The notes: generated by a model from the sequence alone, not told the origin. A stretch of 9,331 nucleotides of DNA from Methylococcales bacterium (GCA_023146575.1 JAGLBU010000030.1:1-9331), one strand, 5' to 3'; numbered from the stretch's first letter, positions 1 through 7,376 are shown. Translations and numbers: made by a program.

Positions 1-207
1 CGATAAATCAAACCCTTGTGCTTTTGCTGCCATTTGCGAGCGATGATCAGGCGGCTCACCAATATGATAAGCGTGTGTACCAGCCGAATCAATCTCAAAC
101 TGCTCAGACAACCCTTCCGTTTCAACGAGTTTTCGAAACACACCTTCTGCTGTCGGTGAGCGACAAATATTTCCCATGCAAACAAATAAAACTTTTATTT
201 TTTTCAT
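1..207 (-). CDS. Low-molecular-weight protein-tyrosine phosphatase (N-terminal part, cut by window edge)
   Basis: Reading the minus strand from the ATG at 207 gives 69 in-frame residues that run off the left edge. Residues 1-18 read MKKIKVLFVCMGNICRSP, which contains the C-x5-R phosphate-binding loop of the low-molecular-weight phosphotyrosine phosphatases: nucleophile Cys10 and Arg16. It sits directly after a first beta strand, as in the family. The following DSAGTHAYHIGEPPD region and the downstream QGFDLS also fit the family. These are cytoplasmic enzymes of roughly 150-160 residues that dephosphorylate tyrosine-phosphorylated proteins; some (Wzb, Etp) control exopolysaccharide kinases, others have no known substrate. 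The C-terminal half with the catalytic Asp (DPY motif) lies outside the window, so intactness cannot be judged. No strong Shine-Dalgarno precedes the ATG, only a GAG about 10 bases upstream. No capsule genes are in view, so the substrate is unknown. Confidence 0.93.
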   Translation of the reverse strand, partial: MKKIKVLFVCMGNICRSPTAEGVFRKLVETEGLSEQFEIDSAGTHAYHIGEPPDHRSQMAAKAQGFDLS

Positions 208-314
208 CGTATTTTATCTCATATTATCATCTGTAAAAAATAAGGTTAGATGTAAAGTCCTGATAGAGCATAACTCTTTTTAGGAATGCATCTATGATCA
301 CACGGTACCCGAAA

Positions 315-863
315 CTAAAATAAACTCACTAATTCCAAGGCTAAAATCACAGCATCTTCACGTCCTGTTTTGGCAGGATAATAATTTTTTCGCCGCCCCA
401 CTTCATTAAACCCTAAGCCATCATATAATTTTATGGCGGTTTGGTTGGAAGGTCTTACTTCTAAAAATAAGGTTTCCGCTTTTTTCTTGGCAATTTTAAT
501 CAAATGTTTCATTATTTTTGTGCCGATACCTTGACCTTGCATGGCAGGATCAATCGAGATATTGATGATATGTGCTTCCCCTGCCGCTACTGATAAAATC
601 GCATAACCGATAATTTTTTCCTGATCTTCACACACCCAGCAACTGTAACTTATCGCCGTAAAACAGTCTTGAAAAATATTTTCACTCCAAGGGTATTGAT
701 AATTTTGGGCTTCAATTTTCAGCACCTGTGATAAATCATCTTTGTGCATTTTACGCAAACGAGCTAAATCCACGGGCTTGACGGAATCGGGGAATACTTT
801 GGCATAAAACTCTCTATCAGCATCATAGCTGAACATTTTTTTAATGATGGGCAGTAAATTCAT
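315..863 (-). CDS. rimI: Ribosomal protein S18 alanine N-acetyltransferase RimI (GNAT family)
   Basis: The product (182 residues) is a GNAT acetyltransferase of the RimI type, which transfers acetyl from acetyl-CoA to the N-terminal alanine of ribosomal protein S18 in the cytoplasm. Visible landmarks are the YPWSENIF segment (57-64), the AAGEAHIINISIDP beta strand (93-106), the acetyl-CoA pyrophosphate loop QGQGIG (109-114), LEVRPSN (134-140) and the YYP...GREDA C-terminus. Glu135 and Tyr147 align with the catalytic Glu103 and Tyr115 of E. coli RimI. The start at 863 was chosen because its ATG overlaps the stop of the upstream glycosylase gene as ATGA, the mark of translational coupling. An in-frame ATG at 914 would add 17 residues lying inside the upstream gene. 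Even from 863 the protein has about 35 residues before the usual RimI N-terminus, so it is longer than the typical ~150 residues; the function of that extension is not evident. Confidence 0.93.
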   Translation of the reverse strand: MNLLPIIKKMFSYDADREFYAKVFPDSVKPVDLARLRKMHKDDLSQVLKIEAQNYQYPWSENIFQDCFTAISYSCWVCEDQEKIIGYAILSVAAGEAHIINISIDPAMQGQGIGTKIMKHLIKIAKKKAETLFLEVRPSNQTAIKLYDGLGFNEVGRRKNYYPAKTGREDAVILALELVSLF

Positions 864-1543
864 ACGGTTTCTAGTTTCTGGTACGTTTTTAGGGCTAATT
901 GTAAATCTTGCCAAGCGGCTTGTTTCTGGCTAAGTCTACGCAAAAGATAAGCAGGATGATAAACCACAACCAGCGGAATGTTATCAAGTTGATGTACAAC
1001 CCCTCGGAGTTTACTCAATGGCTCATCGGTTTTGAGTAGTTTTTGTGCGGCACCCCGCCCCACTGCCACCATAATTTTAGGGGAAATTAAGGCTTTTTGA
1101 CGGCTTAAGTAATCATGACAGGTGATAATTTCAATCGCTTTTGGATCTCTATCATCAGGTGGCCTACATTTTAATATATTGGCAATAAAAACACTCTCCC
1201 GCGTTAAACCAATTGCTCTAATCATTTCAGTCAATAAAAAACCTGCCAGATCCACAAAAGGTTTTCCTTGTAAATCTTCTTGCTCCCCTGGCGCTTCGCC
1301 GATAAATAACCAATCAGCATTCGGGTTTCCCTCGCCAAAAACCGTTTGGGTACGACTTTGACAAAGTTCACACTGCTGACAATTGTTAACGTCTTGCTTT
1401 AATTGCTCCCAGTTGTCAGGGATTGAGGTCGTTTCCATTTTATTTGATATGGTTGTCTTGGTATTTTGTTCGAGTGTTTCTCTAACATGCCAACACTCGA
1501 TGCCCATCACTTTTAAATAGTCTAAACGCGTTGCTTCGTCCAT
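860..1543 (-). CDS. Family-4 uracil-DNA glycosylase, [4Fe-4S] type
   Basis: The product (227 residues) belongs to the family-4 uracil-DNA glycosylases (related to the phage SPO1 polymerase N-terminal domain), which remove uracil from DNA and start base-excision repair. Motif A, GEAPGEQED, is at 82-90 and motif C, HPAYLLR, at 196-202. Cys55, Cys58, Cys126 and Cys142 match the C-x2-C...C-x15-C set that holds the iron-sulfur cluster; CRPPDDRDP (126-134) is characteristic. Cys61 is an extra cysteine. The N-terminal segment DEATRLDYLKVMGIECW resembles an extension I recall from gammaproteobacterial members, supporting the ATG at 1543, although only a T-run and no Shine-Dalgarno precedes it. Its last four bases overlap the rimI start, so the two genes are surely cotranscribed. 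It follows the large membrane protein gene after 55 bp on the same strand and may share its transcript or use the TATAAT element in that gap. Confidence 0.93.
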   Translation of the reverse strand: MDEATRLDYLKVMGIECWHVRETLEQNTKTTISNKMETTSIPDNWEQLKQDVNNCQQCELCQSRTQTVFGEGNPNADWLFIGEAPGEQEDLQGKPFVDLAGFLLTEMIRAIGLTRESVFIANILKCRPPDDRDPKAIEIITCHDYLSRQKALISPKIMVAVGRGAAQKLLKTDEPLSKLRGVVHQLDNIPLVVVYHPAYLLRRLSQKQAAWQDLQLALKTYQKLETV

Positions 1544-1567
1544 AAAAAAAATCAGTCTAAAAATTTT

Positions 1568-1573
1568 ATTATA
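1568..1573 (-). promoter_or_regulatory. Possible -10 element for the glycosylase-rimI pair
   Basis: In the 55 bp between the large membrane protein gene and the glycosylase gene, the minus strand contains a perfect TATAAT, 24 bases upstream of the glycosylase ATG. The expected -35 position, 17 bp further upstream, reads GTAAGA and matches only three of six consensus bases, and no extended -10 TG is present. It may be a weak promoter or chance in AT-rich DNA. Confidence 0.3.
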
Positions 1574-1598
1574 TCGTCATTTATACGTTTTCTTACGA

Positions 1599-4500
1599 CT
1601 AATCCTTTTCGAGTTTGGTTCTTTTTCGCCACAAGGCTTTTGTAGCAAAACATTCCCAGCCCCATTTTAGCCAGTTTAATAATGAAACCGCTAACCAGAG
1701 TGACCACATCAACATTAATATCCGATAAACCAATAATGGAAAGCTGATAATAGTCGCCTTAGGTAAAACGGCAAGGCTTCGGTCTTGATACCATTTTAAG
1801 GCATAAGTCGTCGATTGATTGCCTGCAATTTGCATATCGGGTGAGCCTAATAAGCCTTGTTTAACGGTCACAAATAATAAAACAAGCGAGACAAGACTTA
1901 ACACCCCCAAACCCACTTGTACCGCATTAAAATATTTATACTCATAGGTTAACCGTTCTGCCCGAACCCCTAAAGCCACAAGCCACGCCACCACCACTAA
2001 GGCCGCAAGCACAGGGATTTGACTTAATCCCACCAATAATAAAAACCAATGCCAATGTTTTAACGGTGTCCACCTGACTTTGCCTAAGCCAATGGAAATA
2101 AACACAATCACCAATAAAATTCCCCAAAATAAAACCGCAGGGCCAAAACGGGGGCCTGAAGTAAACAAAACCCAGCGATTCACCCCTAAATTAATTTCAG
2201 TGTGGCTATTAACGCTGTCTAAACCTAAGTTAACTTTAGGGGAATTAAAAAAAACATTCAGGCCTGTATTTTGTTGCCATGCAATTTTCAGCTGTTGTTT
2301 TCCAGGTTTAATTGGGAGTGTTAATTTTCGACCCTTTTGGCGAATTGGCTGAGTTGATTCATTCACTGAGACTGATTGTAACTCGGCGTTTTCAGGCAAA
2401 ATAAGGGTATGTTGTGTGCCTTTAGAACTTCGTAAATTCAACGTTAACATCACTTCTTGCGAGCGTTGCCCAGGGGTTACCTGTAATTTACTGCTGTCGA
2501 TAGTCAGGCTACGACCACGAATTGCTTTTGGGCGAATGATTGATAATTTTATTTTTTCACCCGGCCACGGTCGCCATTCGGGTAACCAATAGCCTTGTGA
2601 GTCTTGATGATGCACCACCGCAATACCTTTGGTTTCAATATGCCAAATTGGGCTGGCATCTAATTTCCATACCTCTGTCCAGCGCTTGGTTTCACTGGCT
2701 TTTAATTCAAGCGTAGGCGATTTCTCTAAAATAGATTCCCATTCAAATTCCTCACTGTTCACCGACATATTGACTTGAACTTTATTTTTTTTAACCCGAA
2801 TATCTGGAGTGGTAACCGATTCGCCTTTTAATAACGGCAATTCTAACACCACCGCTACTTCATTATTCATGACACGGGTAATGCGCGTTTTCAAGCGCCA
2901 ATCTAAGCCCAATTCTAAAATCCGCTCGACTTGAATAAACGGCGGTAAGACCCCTTGTTCAAGGGTTTGAGTTTCAGGCGCTACTTCATTGGTTTGCAGA
3001 CGACTAAATTGTAATTGATTTTCTGAAATTCCATGCTCATTCAAGCCCTCAATTTTCCAATGGCTGGTGTTTAATTTCACATAATGCGGTTTTAACGGTA
3101 ACGGCAAGGTGAATTTTTTATGCACAGGGTTAACCCCTGATAATTCGACCAAATGAATCCCTGCGGTTAAATTAATCCAAAGTAATCCCGCCTCATCCCG
3201 CAATAATGCCTCGGCAATTTGCCCATCAATACGGACACTATTAGGAAACCACTGTTTGTAATTAGCAGGCAAAGGAATGGCGACCATTTTATTGGCATGA
3301 ACTTCTAACTGAATCATCATTTGTTTATCATCAATTTCCAGTTTCATAAATGAAATTTCAGCACAATCAGGCGCACATTCTGGGGCTTCTAACAGTCGTT
3401 CTTTTAATTCCTCCAACAATTCTTTTTGAGGGTAATCCGCTTGTGATTCCGCTAAAAGCACTTGGGTTGGCAACCCTGATAAAAATAAAATCCCCACACA
3501 TAAAATTAGCGGATTAAATTTAGCCAATTTAAAGCGAATTTTTTGCACTAACCCCATCATTAATAAGCTTAAAATCACCACACAAATAACCCGCATAAAA
3601 TTTAAAAACAAAGTCATTGCAGGCGTTAACAGCCACAAATTTAATTTCTGTTGACCATTAACCGAGCCATTCCACGATAATTTAACCGTATTCCAATGCC
3701 ATTGTGGCGCACCAAACCCTGTCTGAACCACCGCATTTGGATCAACCCGATTAAAATTAACCGATTGTTTGCTATAGCTTGAGCTTTTATTTTTTAATGC
3801 CTTCAAAGCTCGCTTTTTTTCAATCACAGGGCTTGGTTCTACCATCATTTCATCCGCTTGCCCTAATACGTGTTCTTCTTCATACATTTGTGCCTTAGGT
3901 TTTAGTTTTAGTGCAGGTTTTGATACTTGTGAACTGAAATTATGAGTAATTTGTTTCCAAGGGTTTTCAAGTTGTGGATACAAGCCTTTACGAACTTCAT
4001 CGACCAAAAATGGAATTATAATAATCAGTAATACCAGCCAACAGATATTTCGGTATATCCGCACAAACGATAAAAATAACCCAATTGGTAATATTTTAAT
4101 CAGTGCAATGGCGACAATAATATTAAGCCAAATAAATTGAGGCGCATTGGTTTCATGCCAAATTAACACCAGCGTCAATAAGGCAAATAATCCCCATTTA
4201 AAATTCCACAATTGACTAATCGCCAATGAGGCAATTAACACTAAAAATAAATCTAATAAGGTCCAATGAGAAATCCAACTATCAGGTACATTATCTACCC
4301 CAGAAGCGGCCAATAAACGCCAGCCAGGGGGGAGATTTAATTCAGCACTGACATGATGAAATTTATGCGCCCAACCCACCGCACTTAAATGATTAATATC
4401 ACCGTTAAAACGACTATCTGCTTTTAAGATCAAAGCCCCTTTTCGTACTTCAACCCCTTGATGTTTTGATTTTTTTAATTGGGTAATTAATTGATTTTTA

Positions 4501-5684
4501 CCATTGAGTTTCACTTGACCTAATTGGGTTTCAGGTAACGCCTCTAAACGCCAACCATGTGACATTTTGCCATTGATTTGGTCTTGAATGGTATAACCTT
4601 TGCCATCAAAATCCAGCCACAATTCACGCTGTAATTGCAGTTTATTCGGTTCAGGGTCAGGATCGCCACGTTGCATGACTTTAAATTTCATTACATCGCC
4701 TTGATTGACCTGATAGGCGGGGTATTTTTTCCATTGTGCCGATAAATTTGTCTGACTTGGATCAATCGCCGATAAATTTTGTATCTCAACCACACGCTGA
4801 TAAGGCCTTGCTTTAAACACCCAGATTTCACTGCTCGGCCAATTTTTATCTTTAATATTGAGCGCTAAATGTGAGAGTGCATTAGGGTGACGCGCATGAA
4901 GTTCAATATGCCAACGACCAGGACGTACCTGTATCAACAAACTGCCATTTGACTCCAGTCGGGCGGGTAACTCACTCTGTAAGCGTGTCGGAATAAAACC
5001 TTTTAACAGCGCATGTGGCAATTTAATTTCGCGTTGCTGTCCTGAAACTTCCAATTCTAAATAGGTAATCAATTGCAGTGGAATATCATCATTGATTTGC
5101 CTAAAAACTTGTATATCAAGCTTATTTTGAATATTTTTAAGCGTATTTTGCGCTCGATCACCATCTTTTAACCACAGAGAATTTTCTTTAATTTCAGGAT
5201 AGGCAATATTTTTACCGTTAATCTTCAAGGTAACCAAACCACTGTCGGCAGGAATGCTTAAATTTTCAGGAATCGCATCCCATAATAAATTGCCTTTAAT
5301 CGCATATAAGCCTTTTGTAAGCTTAATCATCGGCTTGTTATGACGTTTAATCACCAAAACCCTTTCATCATTAACCGTTACATTTAAAGGCCAATGTTTT
5401 TCATTCCCTGGCAAGGTCACCCAACTGTCACTATAAACCCGCCATCGACTGTTAAAAAGCCCATATTTTGCGGTTAAATCTAACGATAACGTGCTTGGCC
5501 ACGCACAATATTTACGATTGTAATTTTCATTGAAAAAGGGACATTTATAATCTTCTTGACCTTGTAAAACCCAACCGACCCAAGGTTTTAACGCATCAGG
5601 GACTTTATCGTTACTTAAAGGCAATGCAGACGTTAATTGTGTAAAAAAAAGCAGAAATATGAATACAACATGAGTGATTTTCAT
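1599..5684 (-). CDS. Large exported multi-pass membrane protein of unknown function, two-module architecture
   Basis: I do not recognise a named family. The 1361-residue product starts with a clear signal peptide (hydrophobic 6-18, likely cleavage after LTSA at 20). An extracytoplasmic, beta-rich module (21-470) follows, with Cys48 and Cys60. A membrane block comes next (about 476-493, 497-510, 517-541 and 546-561), then a polar, lysine-rich linker (562-645) and a conserved-looking GFGAPQWHW...LSWNG segment (656-673). Two more hydrophobic segments (691-712, 725-745) precede a second beta-rich module (746-1175) that opens with Cys770 and Cys774. A final membrane block covers about 1183-1201, 1212-1240, 1253-1274 and 1313-1340, with a basic cytoplasmic-type tail. 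The second module resembles the first, suggesting duplication. The start is fixed by AGGAGG eight bases upstream. It lies 52 bp after norR and 55 bp before the glycosylase gene on the same strand. I recall similar unnamed large proteins in other gammaproteobacteria, but no function can be assigned. No enzymatic motif is visible. Confidence 0.85.
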   Translation of the reverse strand: MKITHVVFIFLLFFTQLTSALPLSNDKVPDALKPWVGWVLQGQEDYKCPFFNENYNRKYCAWPSTLSLDLTAKYGLFNSRWRVYSDSWVTLPGNEKHWPLNVTVNDERVLVIKRHNKPMIKLTKGLYAIKGNLLWDAIPENLSIPADSGLVTLKINGKNIAYPEIKENSLWLKDGDRAQNTLKNIQNKLDIQVFRQINDDIPLQLITYLELEVSGQQREIKLPHALLKGFIPTRLQSELPARLESNGSLLIQVRPGRWHIELHARHPNALSHLALNIKDKNWPSSEIWVFKARPYQRVVEIQNLSAIDPSQTNLSAQWKKYPAYQVNQGDVMKFKVMQRGDPDPEPNKLQLQRELWLDFDGKGYTIQDQINGKMSHGWRLEALPETQLGQVKLNGKNQLITQLKKSKHQGVEVRKGALILKADSRFNGDINHLSAVGWAHKFHHVSAELNLPPGWRLLAASGVDNVPDSWISHWTLLDLFLVLIASLAISQLWNFKWGLFALLTLVLIWHETNAPQFIWLNIIVAIALIKILPIGLFLSFVRIYRNICWLVLLIIIIPFLVDEVRKGLYPQLENPWKQITHNFSSQVSKPALKLKPKAQMYEEEHVLGQADEMMVEPSPVIEKKRALKALKNKSSSYSKQSVNFNRVDPNAVVQTGFGAPQWHWNTVKLSWNGSVNGQQKLNLWLLTPAMTLFLNFMRVICVVILSLLMMGLVQKIRFKLAKFNPLILCVGILFLSGLPTQVLLAESQADYPQKELLEELKERLLEAPECAPDCAEISFMKLEIDDKQMMIQLEVHANKMVAIPLPANYKQWFPNSVRIDGQIAEALLRDEAGLLWINLTAGIHLVELSGVNPVHKKFTLPLPLKPHYVKLNTSHWKIEGLNEHGISENQLQFSRLQTNEVAPETQTLEQGVLPPFIQVERILELGLDWRLKTRITRVMNNEVAVVLELPLLKGESVTTPDIRVKKNKVQVNMSVNSEEFEWESILEKSPTLELKASETKRWTEVWKLDASPIWHIETKGIAVVHHQDSQGYWLPEWRPWPGEKIKLSIIRPKAIRGRSLTIDSSKLQVTPGQRSQEVMLTLNLRSSKGTQHTLILPENAELQSVSVNESTQPIRQKGRKLTLPIKPGKQQLKIAWQQNTGLNVFFNSPKVNLGLDSVNSHTEINLGVNRWVLFTSGPRFGPAVLFWGILLVIVFISIGLGKVRWTPLKHWHWFLLLVGLSQIPVLAALVVVAWLVALGVRAERLTYEYKYFNAVQVGLGVLSLVSLVLLFVTVKQGLLGSPDMQIAGNQSTTYALKWYQDRSLAVLPKATIISFPLLVYRILMLMWSLWLAVSLLNWLKWGWECFATKALWRKRTKLEKD

Positions 5685-5692
5685 AACGGATG

Positions 5693-5698
5693 CCTCCT
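5693..5698 (-). promoter_or_regulatory. Consensus ribosome binding site of the large membrane protein gene
   Basis: The minus strand reads AGGAGG followed by eight bases and the ATG at 5684. This is the strongest Shine-Dalgarno in the window and settles the start of the 1361-residue protein. Confidence 0.85.
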
Positions 5699-5720
5699 GA
5701 AATTAATTTTTTTTACAACC

Positions 5721-5749
5721 ATAATAGAGTTTTTACTCAACGATTTAAA
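5721..5749 (-). promoter_or_regulatory. Possible sigma70 promoter of the large membrane protein gene
   Basis: On the minus strand TTTAAA (5749-5744, four of six -35 bases) and TATTAT (5726-5721, five of six -10 bases) are separated by 17 bp. The -35 half lies inside the last codons of norR. Transcription would begin near 5714, giving a leader of about 30 bases that holds the AGGAGG site. This would let the gene be expressed independently of norR. The match is moderate and the DNA is AT-rich. Confidence 0.38.
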
Positions 5750-7281
5750 GGAATTTGTAGGCGTTCAAGCAATCTGTGAAAATTTCCACGATCTAAGCCT
5801 AAGTGTTCGGCGGTTTTGGATTTGTTATAATGGTTTTTTTCCAACGCCTGTACAATAATTTGTTTTTTAAACGCATCAACTTGGCTTTTAAGATCGGTAT
5901 TAATTTCGACCGTTGGCGTTTCTATCAAGGTCATTAAAGGCTGTATTTCTTGCGGAAAACCTAAATCTAAATGCTGACAACTAATGGTGACCACACGTTG
6001 TTGATGACCGTTAATCGCTACCGCCTTTAACGCCGCACGGCTTAATAAATGCTCTAATTCACGAATATTCCCTGGCCACGGGTACAACATTAACGCTTTT
6101 TTCGCTTTATTTTCAAGCCGTAAACCTTGTACTGCCAAACGTTGTTTATTTTTTTCTAAAAATAACCCTGCAATCAATAAAATATCTTTGCCACGGTTTC
6201 TTAACGGCGGCACTGAAATAGGATACACCGCTAACCGATGATATAAATCGGGACGAAAATGCCCTGCGGTGACACTTTTGGCTAAATCACGATTAGTCGC
6301 GGCAATCACCCGAATATCAACTTGTATATGTAAATCACTGCCGACACGTTGAATCTCACCATTTTGCAGGGTGCGTAATATTTTAGCCTGTAACGATAAC
6401 GGTAATTCACCAATTTCATCTAAAAAAATCGTGCCTTCATGGGCTAATTCAAATTTTCCCATCCGATCAGCAGTTGCACCCGAAAATGCACCTTTGGTAT
6501 GCCCAAACAATTCACTTTCGGCAATATTTTCAGGCAATGCAGCGCAATTAACATACACCATCATTTGCTCTGAGCGTTTTGAAAGTCTGTGAATTTGATG
6601 CGCGACTAATTCTTTTCCAACGCCTGTTTCCCCCAACACCAGCACCGCTAAATCCGATTTCGCCACAATCGAAATTTCATGGGTTAACGCTTGCATTTTC
6701 GGACTATTGCCAATCATTTCCAAGCGGTCGCTTTCTTCTAATAGAGTTTGCTCAACTTGTTTGGCACGCGATTTTAAAAAAACAATTAAATTTGCCACTT
6801 TAACCGTTGCCTCGGTCAAGGCAATAAAGGTTTGCAATCGTTGCTCATCAATACGATCAAAAATTTCTGGCGTCAGCGCATCAAAGGTCAAAACACCCCA
6901 TGCTTTATCATCAATATAAAGCGTTACGCCCATGCAGTCATGCACTTGCAATTTCAAATCACAGCCTTCAATTAAGCCATCATAAGGGTCTGGCAAAGAG
7001 GAATCTGCCGCAAAACGTACTAAGCCTTGGGTTTCTAAAATCATTTTTAAACGGGGCTGCTCCTCAATCAAAAAACGCCGCCCTAAAGTATCCTCACTCA
7101 AGCCATTAATCGCCATTGGAATCAAATAATTGTCTTCTTGTTTTAACAATGCACAGGCATCACAGGGAAATAACGCCCGTAATTTTTGCAATAGATGCTG
7201 ATAGCGCTGTTGCGGGGAGACTTGACGAGATAAATCATTCACCAAACTCATCAAGGCATTAAAAAATAAGTCTGTTGTCAT
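5737..7281 (-). CDS. norR: Anaerobic nitric oxide reductase transcription regulator NorR (sigma54 activator)
   Basis: The product (514 residues; E. coli NorR has 504) has the full NorR layout: an N-terminal GAF sensor (about 20-165), an AAA+ domain (about 188-415) and a Fis-type helix-turn-helix (about 470-510). In the GAF domain, PDPYDGL (97-103), VHDC (113-116) and TFDAL (132-136) place Asp98, Asp101, His114, Cys116 and Asp134 where E. coli NorR binds its NO-sensing non-heme iron; Arg77 corresponds to Arg75. The AAA+ domain has Walker A GETGVGKE (217-224), Walker B FLDE (286-289), candidate arginine fingers Arg343 and Arg349, and sensor II in PWPGNIRELE (401-410). The sigma54-contacting loop is GAFSGA (264-269) rather than GAFTGA. 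NO-bound NorR drives sigma54 polymerase. Divergent hcp with a sigma54 promoter and NorR-type sites is the likely target. The start has an AGAGG eight bases upstream. Confidence 0.93.
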   Translation of the reverse strand: MTTDLFFNALMSLVNDLSRQVSPQQRYQHLLQKLRALFPCDACALLKQEDNYLIPMAINGLSEDTLGRRFLIEEQPRLKMILETQGLVRFAADSSLPDPYDGLIEGCDLKLQVHDCMGVTLYIDDKAWGVLTFDALTPEIFDRIDEQRLQTFIALTEATVKVANLIVFLKSRAKQVEQTLLEESDRLEMIGNSPKMQALTHEISIVAKSDLAVLVLGETGVGKELVAHQIHRLSKRSEQMMVYVNCAALPENIAESELFGHTKGAFSGATADRMGKFELAHEGTIFLDEIGELPLSLQAKILRTLQNGEIQRVGSDLHIQVDIRVIAATNRDLAKSVTAGHFRPDLYHRLAVYPISVPPLRNRGKDILLIAGLFLEKNKQRLAVQGLRLENKAKKALMLYPWPGNIRELEHLLSRAALKAVAINGHQQRVVTISCQHLDLGFPQEIQPLMTLIETPTVEINTDLKSQVDAFKKQIIVQALEKNHYNKSKTAEHLGLDRGNFHRLLERLQIPLNR

Positions 7282-7289
7282 TTTGATAA

Positions 7290-7294
7290 CCTCT
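7290..7294 (-). promoter_or_regulatory. Ribosome binding site of norR
   Basis: The minus strand reads AGAGG, eight bases before the ATG at 7281. This supports that start over the in-frame ATG at codon 11, which would also cut into the region aligning with the NorR N-terminus. Confidence 0.7.
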
Positions 7295-7296
7295 TT

Positions 7297-7307
7297 GTCT
7301 TTTTAAC
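7297..7307. promoter_or_regulatory. NorR-type enhancer site 1 (GT-N7-AC)
   Basis: GT CTTTTTA AC matches the GT-N7-AC core established for NorR operators, with flanking T and A extending the symmetry to TGT-N7-ACA (7296-7308). Its centre lies about 100 bp upstream of the predicted hcp transcription start, a normal distance for a sigma54 activator. It is also within the norR leader, 15 bp from the norR start codon. Confidence 0.6.
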
Positions 7308-7310
7308 ACT

Positions 7311-7340
7311 ATTTTAGTGGTTGTTAATAGCACAACACAA
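7311..7340 (-). promoter_or_regulatory. Possible sigma70 promoter of norR
   Basis: On the minus strand TAAAAT (7316-7311) matches five of six -10 bases, and TTGTGT (7340-7335) matches the first three -35 bases with an 18-bp spacer. The -10 lies between the two NorR-type sites and the -35 touches the edge of site 2, so bound NorR would block it. That fits the autorepression known for E. coli norR. The -35 is weak and the call is tentative. Confidence 0.35.
7321..7335. promoter_or_regulatory. NorR-type enhancer site 2 (TTGT-N7-ACAA)
   Basis: TTGTTAATAGCACAA is a perfect inverted repeat (TTGT and ACAA) around seven bases and contains the GT-N7-AC NorR core. It is centred 26 bp from site 1 and about 75 bp upstream of the predicted hcp start. 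A possible degenerate third half-site, GT-N7-CC, begins at 7341; E. coli norVW has three sites. Confidence 0.68.
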
Positions 7341-7376
7341 GTATTAATGCCTTCTATCTCCTGACTTAAAGGCTTA

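Noticed and set aside
18..236. Plus-strand reading frame of 72 codons at the left edge
   Set aside because: It is antisense to the phosphatase, whose C-x5-R loop is unmistakable on the minus strand.
208..314. Promoter for the phosphatase (GATAAT at 223-228, minus strand) and small AGAG/CTCT hairpin as rimI terminator
   Set aside because: No acceptable -35 at 16-18 bp from GATAAT. The hairpin has only four pairs, and its T-run is on the plus strand, where no gene ends.
1122..1361. Open reading frame of 79 codons on the plus strand
   Set aside because: Lies wholly antisense to the well-supported uracil-DNA glycosylase gene; no ribosome site or recognisable protein.
1942..2352. Overlapping short reading frames on both strands inside the large membrane protein gene
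   Set aside because: They are other-frame readings of the real gene, with compositions unlike proteins and no start signals.
6371..7109. Four plus-strand reading frames of about 70 codons opposite norR
   Set aside because: Antisense to conserved NorR domains; no homology or start signals.
7336..7376. IHF site between the NorR sites and the sigma54 promoter
   Set aside because: No stretch matches WATCAA-N4-TTR adequately. The spacing is short enough not to need strong bending.
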